Of a stretch of DNA of 64,000 nucleotides, positions 27,201 through 39,200 are shown one piece after another; the first letter of the stretch is position 1, and every line of letters starts with the position of its first letter. A program made the translations under genes and the position numbers. Origin of the DNA: Lichenostomus cassidix (Eukaryota > Chordata > Aves > Passeriformes > Meliphagidae). The stretch is taken from the NCBI GenBank assembly GCA_008360975.2, contig CM039211.1:50218077-50282076 (forward strand). Reading direction: 5' to 3'. The notes beneath the pieces were generated by a model that was given only the letters and a program-made list of their open reading frames with translations, was not told the DNA's origin and searched no databases.

Positions 27201-30200
27201 TTGTGAAGGATGGAATATAGGGCTCTCAGCTGTAAAACAGAAACATCAAACACCAAATCATTACTGTACTGCACGTTTAAGCTGGCAGTGACACCTCGGT
27301 CAGGTGTGTACTGTAGCGGTACAGTCCTGGCGACATGGCTGGGATGGCAGGTGCCTGTAGGACTGATGTTAGTTGGACTGCGATGTTGCAGGTTAGCAAA
27401 CAGAGCCTTAAAGTAGGAGTGAGCTCTGCTGGAAACAGTACAGTTTTATGTGTATGAGTCACAGCTGTGTTAGGAATACTTGTGTGAGTATAGCATTCCC
27501 AGTGCCTTAGTGCCCTCTTTAACCATGCAAAATCATTTTTCCTATGTGTCTTTACATCCTCTGACAGAACAGAACCCCAGCTATAATTGAAGTGCATATG
27601 CACAGCTGTAATATAAACATCTGTGATAATACTAAGTATAAACCTGAAGCATTGTTAAAAGTGCTCAAAAGAGTTGAGTGCTTTTAGAAATACCTCTTTG
27701 TAAGGGCATGATCACAGAATTTTCTCTATTTGCTTGAAGAATAACCTCCCAAAAAAGTTGAAGCATTTTTATGTAAAGATTCTATGTGAAAACATAGAAA
27801 TGGGCTAATGCTGATATTTAAACATTTCTGTCTGATTTTGTTGCGGTATCTAGGCAGCACTGACTATCCAGGACAGCCACAAAGAGCTCCATAGGTTACT
27901 ACTGCAAGAGAATGACAAGACCAGTCGGGGCTACGGTTCTCGGCTAAACCTCCTTTTGGAACAAGAAAAATATCGGAATCTGGAAAAACAAAGGGTGGAC
28001 CTGGCCAACACACACAAATTGAAGCAGCAGTTTCAGCAGGAGCAGCAGCGCTGGCTGCGTGAATGTGACCAGCGGCAGCGGGAGCAGGAGGCCAGGGAGG
28101 GCCGGCTGGGGCAGCGGGAGCGGGAGTGTCAGTGCGAGGAGGAGCTGCTGGAGCGGAGCCGACAGGAACTGGCGCTGCAGCAGCAGGAGTACCAGCAGAG
28201 CCTGGAGAGGCTCCAGGAGGGCCAGAAAATGGTGGAGAGGGAAAGAAGCAACGTGAAAATGCAGAGGAAACTCCTGTGGCACTGGAAGCACGGTCAGCAA
28301 AACAGCCTGTTTTCACCCACAGGGGGCTACGAGGTGTGTGGTTCCCCATTGTAATTATATCCCTGAGTGCATTCCTGGAGACCTGCCTTGACGAGTAAGC
28401 CAGGATGTCTGGGTTTCATTGGTTGTTAATGCAATGAGTGTGCATGTGGAAGCCGAGATCCAGGCATATCTAAGCAGTTTCTTTGAATCTCATGAAGTTT
28501 AACCAGGATGCAAAGTGTAAAGTCCTGCCCCTGGGAAGGAGCAACCCCATGCATGGGTAGATGCTGGGGATCACCAACTGGAAATCAGCTTGACTCTCTA
28601 CAGCCACCTGATATGTCATTGTAGCAAGGTGGGGGTCCGCCTCTTTTTCCAGGCAGCTAGTGAGAGGACAAGAGGAAATGGCCTCACGCTGTGACAGGGA
28701 AGGTTCAGATTGGACCTTGGGAAGAATTTCTTTGCTGAAAGGATGGTCAGGCATTGGAACAGGCTGCCCAGGGGGCTGGTGGAGTCACCATTCCTGGAAG
28801 AGATCAGAAAGCAACTGGACATGGCAGTTAGTGCTGTGGTTTAGTTGGCATGATGGTTGTGTTGGGTCGAAGGCTGGACTCAATGATCTTGAAGATCTTT
28901 TTCAGCCTTAATTATTCTGTGATTCTGTGAAAAGCACCTGGGGGTCCTGGTGTTGAACATGAGCAAACAACATGCCTCCCTACAAAGGTGGCAGGTGGTC
29001 CCCAGGGCTGCATTAGGCAGTATTGCTAGTAGGTCAAGCAAGGCATCCTTCCTTTCTGCTCTGGACACACCTGGAGTCTGGCTTCCCAGTACAAGGAAGG
29101 CATAGAGCTATGGGATGGAGAGGAAGCAGAGACAGGGGGATGGATTGCTGGTGAACTGCCTCTGAGACACAGGGGCATCTCTCCAGTAAGGAAAGGCTGA
29201 CACTGTTCAGCCTGGAGAAGAAATGGTTCTTATTAATGGGGGTTCTTAATAATGTATATAAATACCTGAATGGAGGTTCTAAAGGAGAAGTAGCCAGGTT
29301 CTTTCCAGTGGCATCCAGTGACACAACAGAGGCAATGGGCACAAGAACATTCCTTTGGAACATCATTAAACTCTTTCTTCATGTGATGGTGATGGAGCCC
29401 TGGCACAGGTTGCCCAGGGAAGTTGTGGATCTCCATCAGTGGAGATATTCAAAAGCCAGCTGGACACGGTCCTTGACAACTGTCTCTATGTGGCCCTCCT
29501 TGAGCAGGGGAGTTAGACCAGATGTCTTCTAGAGGTCCTTTCCAACCTCAACCATTCTATGATTTTAAGCTGGATACCCTACAAAACCCAACCTTAAGGC
29601 AGATGTTTATTAAATTGAGAAGACAGAAGTTGTAAAAGCAAGAAGTTGTGTTTTATTCTCCTTTGCTACTGTGTTGGCAAGATACATTTTGTGTCTGCAT
29701 CTTGTAGGAAAACTAAATTATTGTAATGCTTAAGTATATAACGCATTTAGTGATGTTTTTGGTTGCTGTCCTTTTCCCTGGACCACACCACTTTCTCCAG
29801 TGAGGAGAAGGGGCACCTGCAGGAGTAGCAAACACCAGGCTCTTGTGAACCCCACATGTCAGGCCCTGGTGTCCTGTTGCCTGAAACAAGTAGCCACCTA
29901 GGGGAAGAGGTTGGTGTGTGGCTCCATCCCTGACACTATAAATCCTTGGAGATGGTCGTTATTCAGTGGTGCAATTTAAAGTAGCTCTGAAGCTGCTTAA
30001 GTGTTTAATACTAAAAACGATTAAGTTTTTGTTGAGGGTGAAGGATACAGTCTGCCTCTGAACTTAGCTGTCTGGGTGTTCACCTGCCAGGTGGGTCCTC
30101 ATCTCTAATTTCTGCTTGGTGGATATGGTCTTGATTTCCATTACTGTTCTCTAAAGCACCTGAAAATCAAAACATTTTGTCTGGCTTTTCCATGTATGGA

Positions 30201-33200
30201 AAGCTCACTGACCCAAACAGCTTTTTTTCCCCTTCAGGTTTTCGTTTTCACAAGAAAATCTGTAGAGCCTTTCTTCAGGCCATCACCTCCACAGTTTTTC
30301 AGCCAGCCACTCACCCAGAACAGGCAGAGACCATTTGGCATCTAAGACTGTGCTTGCATGAGGGGGTAAAGGATTGGCCTCTGACCTTCCCCTTTTCATC
30401 TGACTTTTGTGAACACCGTATGAACGTGACTTACTCATATATGCTTGCCAGCCCAAGCAATGAAGACGCTTTTTGCAAGTGTAGCATGTGCTACAGTTTA
30501 AAACTTGTTTGCCAGTGCTTACTAAATGGATGATAAAACCAAAACTGAAGTTGCCCATTGGCTTTAATGGATATGGCTTCTGAAATCTTTTGAGGAGGGG
30601 AAGTTGAAGGATGATAGCGTGATACAGGGATGTCCAGGATCACACAGACAGAGAGGCAAAATAGTTAAATGCTGAGTGTCAGAGAGTAGTAGTTTTCATA
30701 ATCAAATATTTCATTGGTAAGGCTACTGGTGGTTTTATTTCTAGTAGACTACATGGCTTTGAATCCATCTAGGCCTTAAGGCTGTCTTTCTCCCGTGTTT
30801 CCACTACCATACTACTGGCAGCAGCAGAACTCGTTGAGTGATTGTCAGTTAGCCAGTGTTCACAGGGTTTTTGTGCTACACTGAACCTAGATGGTTTTGT
30901 GTGACCAAATAATGCAGTAACTCACACTAATACTCCTGCTCTTTTTGTGAGATTGGGCTTGATAAACTGCAGAGAAAGAGTCTGCAGGAATTGCATTTTC
31001 AACCCTTGGGAGCCATGGCTTGCTTGGTAAAACTATTTGCCATCCCCACTTTGATTGTTGCAGCCCTGTTCTCTGTGATCACCTGCAACGTGAGGTACAG
31101 TGTTATTTTTGGATTGCAGAGTACACAGATTTACATATATGAAGTGGTACCTTGTTGAGCCATGAGGCAAAATATTAACCCTCTGAAAGTAGTCAGCAGA
31201 ACTTAGTGCATTCCAGTTAGCAGTTCTTTGTTATCTGTTCCTTTGCAATTATTACTTTTTTTCAGGTGAGTTAAGACCAGATCTACTAGGTTATTGCTGT
31301 TTATTCCTGAGTGCACATCAAATTTAATGTGTTTCGTGGTTAACTTCTGACAAATTAGGGGACTGTTTGCTATAAATCCCCATTCTGTCTGGCAGTTAAT
31401 TTTATGCATCCCGGTATGAGGATTCTTCAGGATGACACTCATACTCATACACTTTAGTTTCTCGCAGTGAGAAGCAGAGAGTTGGACTTCATGATTCTTA
31501 TGAGTCCCTTCCAACTTGATATATTCTGTGATTCTATGATTCTGGTACTTGACAAAGGTGAAAATGTGATTCTTTGTTTTGTTTTTTTGTTGGGTTTTTT
31601 TTCCCCCTTCTGCAGATAATGGGACATAATCAATTGGGCAGCTTGCATGGTGAAAATGCATTCTACTTCAATGATGCTGTTGTGTGTGTGGCTCTAAGCA
31701 GTCCCAACAGATCAGATTGTTCTATCATGTATGAGAATGATGTGTATGGGATGAATATCTCAAATTCTGACGTAGCAAGGACTAGTGAAAATCAGGTGGA
31801 CCTCAAAATGGACACTCCTTGTCAGCCAACATTAACTAGTGCACTGTGGAAATCCACTAGTCCTTACCAGCAGATGTCTTTTTCCTGCAAAAGCAACAAG
31901 GATTCTTTTAATTATGATAATTAGAGCTTTATTTAATTTAGAAGTAGTACAGGTGGTTTGCCACCTCTCTGGCTGAATAGTCCTAGCAACAAAGACAGAT
32001 TGGTATGGGTAGAAGCAAGAGATTGTGATAAAATAATTGCTTGCAAGATTTTTGATGGTAGGTGAGAAAATAAGCAGAACCGAAAAATAGAAAATTTCTT
32101 AAAAACCCCACAAAACCCCTTTTTGTTTCTGTGTAATGGTACTCAGAATGTGTTTTTCTCTAAATCCTTTCCCAATGCTTTTTCACCTTATTTTTGTGAA
32201 CTCAAGTCACTCTTTTTTCAAGTGTATTTTATTGATTGTTTTAGAATGTGTGCATTACTTGATAATTTCTAGTTATAATAGCGTTTGATTTACCATCTTT
32301 GAATTATAATCAGTGTCCAAACACCATTTTCTTTCTTCATTTAGGAATGAAAATATCTTGAAAGACCTGTGGACAGACAATTATATGACTTCTAAGCAAT
32401 AATATGATCTTCAACAATAAGTTATGTTAGTAGCATTACTGCATTACCTTTCTTGAATCTTGCATTTTACCAAAACTCCCAAAGATATGTAGACTTCATG
32501 GCAGTTACTAATGGTGGCTACCAAAATGAGTGGAAGAGGCTGCCTATCTGAGTGCTGCATGCACTGAAAATTCCTTGAGGGTTTTACAAATACACTTATG
32601 AGAAACTCTAAAATGTCTAGGGTTTATTTTTAGTTTTGCACCATATTAGTTTTGGTCTAACTTCTTTCATGAGTGTGAGTTGTAGAGCAGGATGTAAAAA
32701 CACAATAGCTAAAACTCTTGGGGGACAATGGTGCATTTTTTGTGTAATAGATTAAGTAATTGGGTGGGTTTTCTGCACAGTTGTGAAATTCAGGAGACAT
32801 GGCATGTCAACACTGCAGCAGTGCCCAAGCTCCCATTTTTCTGCAGTTGGCAGTGCAAAATAACTTCTGTCCTCACACCAGCTTCATGCAGGTAATATCA
32901 CAGCAAAGACCAATGGGCAGCAGAATTAGGAGTTGAAAACATACACAAGTACAATGGTTAATTGTCTTACACACTTGATTAAGGAACTTTCTTCTCAGTA
33001 CTCCTTGCAATGTATTAAGCAGGCATCCACTACAGCCTTATTAGTCCTTGGTATGTGGATTGCCGAAGAAGCATTTTATAATCAAAGGTAGGGCAGGCTA
33101 GTCACATCACCACAATCAGCAAACCAAGCTGATTAGTAGAAGAGATTAATATTTCTAAAAATACCTAAATAATTAGCCTGGTGAAACTCGTTCCAGTTTG

Positions 33201-36200
33201 ACTGCAGTTGTCATTTGAGTTACAGGTTAGCTAAGCTAGTGCAAATTTGAAAAGGAACATACATGTGGGTTTAAACCTCTCAAAAGTGGCTTAGCTTGCA
33301 CTGGCAAACATACAGATACAAGCTAACCAGGATACTTTCTGTTGAGCCCACATGAGAGCATCTGGTTTAATTAAACTGGCTTGTACCTGTTTAATTTAAC
33401 TGATTCTAAGATAAGCTGGTGGAGCTTCTGTATCTAAAGACACCTACAATGGACCATCTTTGTGTTCAGCTGTTGTCAATGCACCCTGTGCAGACATCCT
33501 TATCTTGCCCTAGCAACAGGGTACCAGCCAGTCCCAGCACCCTTGGGGACCAGCCCTGGCTGCAATGCCTGCCCAAGATGCTAGTATAAATCTCTCTGAC
33601 TAAGCCATGTTGGCAAAACCTGCAGTTACTGCCTGGATGGTGCCACAAGACACCTTATACAAAGGAGTGAAGCCAATCCTTGCAGCATTCTGATGGTTCA
33701 GATGATGCTGTGAAGCTCAGCAGTGCATTGCTAGAGTAGGCTGGGTTGGAAATCTTTCCCCCAGAGAGATGTGCCGTCACTTTCTGCAGTTGTGTTTGTG
33801 ATTCAGAAGGTGACAAGAATTTTATGCTCTTATCATGCTGTGCATGAGTCTGTATGATTCAGACTAACTTCTGTCATGCATTGGGACCACTGTGCAGGGA
33901 GGGAGTGGGGAATCAGAAGAGTGCTGAACTTCCCCAAAGGGCTCTGCACATGGAAATTAAACAAATTGCTTGTTCCTAAGAAATGTGAATCAAATTGAAC
34001 AATACAAATATTTCATACAAAGACCTGATTTCTTTTTTCTTGAGTATTTTTGGTCATGCTTTTCTCCCAGAGCTTAGCAGAGTTTAAGAAGATTGCCAAC
34101 CTTGTGCCTCCACTTTCTGACACCTCTGCAGGATACAGTTAGTTCCAATCACTTTGAAGAAAAACCAGCTGAAATGCAATGAGGGAAAGAAATTGGAAGT
34201 TAGCTGAAACCTTCAATATTTTCATGTGGATGAATGTTTTATGGGATTTTCATGCAGTTTCCAACCAGCTTTGTCCATAAAGTCTCATAATAATATTTTA
34301 TAAAACATTCTTAGATAATTAGTCAAGAAAAAAAATAGTTAAGAAACAAACACTGAGTATAGTTTACTGCATATATCCATGTACCACATACATACATGGC
34401 CAGACCTAATATACAGTTAAAGTTTTGTGTGCATACAAAAGGAATTCCTTGGGTTTGATTAATTTTCCCAGAATTATTAGGCATCTTGTAAGATGTATGC
34501 TCTGTCAAAAAAACGTCTTAAATTATTTAAAGAGAAGCACCATCTGAACACATTTCCAAGGAGTTAATCACACTGCATTCTACCATATGTTAAGTACTAT
34601 TCAATTAAGCTTCATAAATATAGGCCAATGGAAACAGCTAGATTTCTCCAGTGCATAATTTTCCATTCATATTTCCTAAGGTAAGGCATAGGTCTCTTCA
34701 CATAGCTAACATCATGATTATATATCATTGTTTTATGTGTATGGGAGGGAACTTTAGTAAAGACCTTCAGGCAAGTTCCCACAAAGCTGAAACTGGCATA
34801 AGTAAACTCACTAGAAAAGGTGTGTCAGTCAACAGGAGGAAAATATGATTGAAAGAAAAATGTGTTAATGCTTTACAGTAATGGTTATGAAATTATCTGC
34901 ATGAAAGAAGCAAGTACTTTGGCTAATTAGGAACGAGGGGAAGTATAGGTTTTGTGTCAGACTAGACTGAGAATTGAATAAATTAATCTTGCATTTAATT
35001 GACATGTCAAGTTAGCTAGCCAAACTGATGCCTAAGGATTTACCTATGGATTCACCTCTTTGATTTTAGGAATTAGTGCAATTTTAATTCTTTTAAGCTT
35101 TCAAGTGAACAACATTGTTTGCTGCTGCTACCTTAACTTTATTTATTCAGATATTGTAGCTACAGAAATAGAATTGAAAAGTGATAGATCTGGAAAACCA
35201 CTGAAACTGGGAGGTTTTTACTTCAGACATTTAGTAGGAAGGATCTGGATACGTGATGCAGTTGAAAACATAGTTTAAATCTTTATGAGGAACATAGGAA
35301 AACCTGTGATCTTCATAAATAGCCAAATGCAAACCCAGGGAGCAAAAATAGGACCCTATTCAACTGATGTAATTTAAATCTTTTTTTCAAGGACAGAAAT
35401 TTGTACATATATGTATATAAGCAAATGAGATCGCTTGATTTTGGAAAAAGAATCCTTTTATAGTGGCTTTCATTGAAATAAGTGGTTTCTACAGATGTAA
35501 AACATTTAATTTGCAATAGATAAAGCAAAAATTCCAGAAACAATGTGTAGTATCCTGTAATTCCATGTAACTTTACATGAAGTTTTTTTCTTATTAATTA
35601 AGGCAGATTATGCTAATGGTGAGTGCTCTGTTGAACCTGCTCTTAAAACTGTGGATCAGATTCATTTGCTTTGGTTTCCCATTGTTAATTTAGATGGCCT
35701 TTAGAACCATGCATTTTTGTCTATGTGCTGGTTTCAGCTGATGTACAGTTAATTTTCTTCACAATGTCTGGTATAGGGCTGTGTTTCAGATTTGTTGATA
35801 ATACAGAGATGTTTCTGTTATTACTGAGCAGGGCTCACACAGAGCCAAGGCCTTTTCTGCTTTTGGTACTACTGGACTGGTGAGGGGACTGGGGGTGCTT
35901 GGGAGGCTGGGAAGAGGCACAGCCAGGACAGGTGACCCCAAGTGTCCAAGAGGATATTCCAGACCATGTGGTATCATGCTCACTGTGTAAAGTGGGGGAA
36001 GAAGGTGGAATGTTTGGAGTGATGGAGTTTTGTGTTCCCAAGTAACCATTATGTGTGATGGGGCCCTGCCCTCCTGGAGATGGCTGAACACCTGCCTGCC
36101 CATGGGAAGCAGTGAATTCATTCCTTGCTTTGCTTTCCTTGTGTGTGTGTGTTGCCTTTGTTTTCACTATGGCAATGTCTTTGTCTCAGCCCATGAGTTT

Positions 36201-39200
36201 GCTAGCTTTTAGCCTTCTGATTCTCTCTGTGATCCTTTTGGTAGGGGAGTGAACAAGGGGTTGTGTGGGCTTGACTGCTGGCTGGGATAAACCACCACTA
36301 AGGCTACCTTAACATAGGGTATGGCCTAATGACATTGTATAAAAGTACCTGCTCTATTTTTGCATCAGGGAGGTTGAGAACAATAGGTCTGGTTCTTTTC
36401 TCATGTTAAGGTGAATTTGTTGCAGTTAGAAGAGATATAAAATGTAAAACTGATGCAAGTGTGATAAAAACTGTGTGAAATATGCTTTGCACTACAGTGT
36501 TAAAAAGCCATCTGAGGTGGTACAGGCTGTTTGTCTATGCTTCCAGTTGAAGACTGGATTTTGGCAAGGAGCAAATCTCTAACTAAGGGCCTCGTTCAGA
36601 TAGCGTAGCTACTGCTGCCAGTGCTGGAGGTGACTAAGGGGACCCTAGGTTGAGGACTTGGTTGAGCAAGATTGCTTTCTTCACTTGGAACCTGTTAAAT
36701 AATCATTAGCAACCCCCTGAAAAAGTCACCACAGTTCTGCATATGTGACTGTTGTGAGTTAATTTCTATACTATTGTTGCTGAGAGAACTCCTGAGTACA
36801 TCTGGCTCTTCTGAGCTGCAATGTAACTGTGCCCCATACAGCACACACTTCACATATCTCCTGTTTAAAAAGCATGCTTTGGAGTCAGTGACAGGCCACT
36901 GTCCCTTACCACCTGCAGAATAGCATGTGAAGTTGTTTTTGAACCTATATTAATCTTTTTCTGATGTGTTTAATAATATTTTTAATAGTGCTGTTTTGCA
37001 CATTCTTTGTTTTTCTTTCACTCGAGAAGAGGGAAAGAGGAAAATGTTTAAAAAGGAAAGGATTATATGACCCACAGAGCTCCCAGTTTGTCAGGGAGCC
37101 TCCTGGGTAGGTGTGATATTTTGAGCTACTTTAATTTTTTTGTCTTTTTTAATTGAGTAAATGCCACATTGAGAAAAATTTCAAATTGCTTTTTCTGTGT
37201 TGAACATATCCCTTCTACTCTTAGCACAGATGGCTACACAGGTGAGCACAGAGCACATTCATCGCCCAGTGTAAGTTATAATGAGAATAAAACTAAATGG
37301 AAATACATAAGAATGTAGAGTTGCGCAACATCAGCACCAGCATCTTGTAAGTTCAAAATCTCATTGATTTATTAGAACAATTAACTCTGCAATAGACAGT
37401 AAGTTTGCCTCTTCTCTATACCACAGAACACTGAGTTTCATTCTCTGCTGGAAGACATCAGTGTCACTGAGATACTTGGTGGAAATGAATCAGAGAGGAA
37501 GTATTTTTTTCCTTTTGGGAATAACACTGCCGTTTGTTTAAAGGAAATGGCAAAAATGATTAAATCACACAGCAGTGTAATACCAAAGTGAAAAAGATGT
37601 CATTTTATGTCATCTGCAATTAGTGTATTTCAAGTAACACTTGCTTTTCTCCACTGTAGCTCTCAGGTTTCATTGTTCTGTTACTGATTTTCTCATCTCA
37701 AAACACTTCTCATTTCTGAAAATAACCACAGTAGATGCAGCCCTATTACATAACCTTTTAATTAAGGCAGCTAATGATATTCTGGTTTTATTTTGCATGC
37801 TAATGTAAGTAATGCCTATCCTGTGTAATGTCCATCTTCTTTTATTCTTTCTAATATCTTCTCCTTTAGAGTTTATTCATTTGCCGGGGGGGGGCGGGGG
37901 GCGGAATTTTAAAATAGTGCACATCATTAAGGCTATGAATGGAGTAAAGAGATTGTCTGCCCCTGTCTTTTGAGGCACCATTGGTGTTGGTGTAAATTCA
38001 CACACCACACTCAGGCTTTCATTGTCTGCAGACTTCTTAAACAGCAACAGGATGATGGCTGAATCTTTATAATTTCTCTTACATTTATGGTTCCACCAAT
38101 TTCTTTGCAGTGGTTTGTGAAGTCAGTGGAATTAGTGGCATCAATGAAATAGGAATCGTGTGGATTATCTCTCGTAGATGCAGATTTGTACTTTACATAG
38201 GGTTATTCCAGTAGGTAGAGGTTTCAGGGATGTAGAAGGATGAAAGGAGAACATTTCAAAGACCATGGGCAGAGGGTCTTTATCCAGACAACTGGTTTAT
38301 AGTGAGTCAGAGCCTGAGCTCCAGCTCAGCGTTGTGCAGAACTGTGACTTAGACAGCAAGTCTGCAAGGAAAGAGGTGATCTCTCAGGAAAACAGCCACA
38401 AAACAAGAGTCTTTCTTTTGTTTGATGTCAAGATTCCTTGGGCAGTCTTTGTTTTCTTTGGGGAATGTGATATGTGGGTGGAGATCTGGTTGCAGTGCCC
38501 TGCTTTAGTACATTACAATATTTTGTATATATTTTGTAATGAAGTTGGACCCTGAAATAGATGCACAAAGGTAAATAAATAATGCATCCTAATAGCTAAG
38601 AGAAGCTGTTTATGGATGATCAAATTTTGCAAGACACTGAGTATGCAAACACACCCTGTAAAATCATGTAGCTGAATCACCAAGTATATCTGTCTGGTTT
38701 ATTTTGAAAAGTACGGTCTCATTTTAATTATTTACTATAATATTTTACATATTCCAAGAAATGGCCTGTAGCATGTTGTGCAAAAATAATGAAGTGTTAG
38801 TAATATGAAACCTCCTCAGCATCATCTGCTGTTAAATATTTATTGAGACATTGGGCAAGATTGTGTATCTTTTCTGGTATTCATCACAGGAGCACCCAAT
38901 TGTCTTCACTGGCTGCTCCAAACTGCTAGAGGAGATTTCATGGTGTATCTTGTTCTTACTTGCCAGATGCGATAGAAGACTTTCTTTTGGGTGTAAATTT
39001 TTAGTAGGGCAGTCAAGAGGAGGAGCCTTGTGCTGGTATGGCAGTTGGTTTTAGTTTTATCAAACTGGAAGACTTCCAAGAGTCACCTGCTGAGATTCCT
39101 TGAGTGTTCCTTGGAAGCCTGATCTAGAACTGAAACATAAATGATGAAAAAAAAAGTTATGATTTGTCTGTATTTGTTTAGGGTCTGTTGTAGAAAAATC

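Larger units (their letters stand above)
28334..31615 (+). other. intron 23, with three CR1 pieces
   Basis: A 3.3-kb intron. It contains two full 3'-end CR1 pieces in tandem (28,480-29,568) and a short one next to the e24 acceptor (31,480-31,544). From 29,570 to 31,470 I recognise nothing. Confidence 0.85.

Noticed and set aside
28334..28354. Extension of e23 to a stop at 28,352
   Set aside because: A GAG|gtgtgt donor at 28,333 joins e24 in frame and restores the family sequence, so the short extension is intron.
33230..33420. Possible DNA-transposon remnant with recurring TTTAAAC, TTAAACTGG and GCTTAGCTTGCACT motifs
   Set aside because: I could not find matching terminal inverted repeats or a target duplication.
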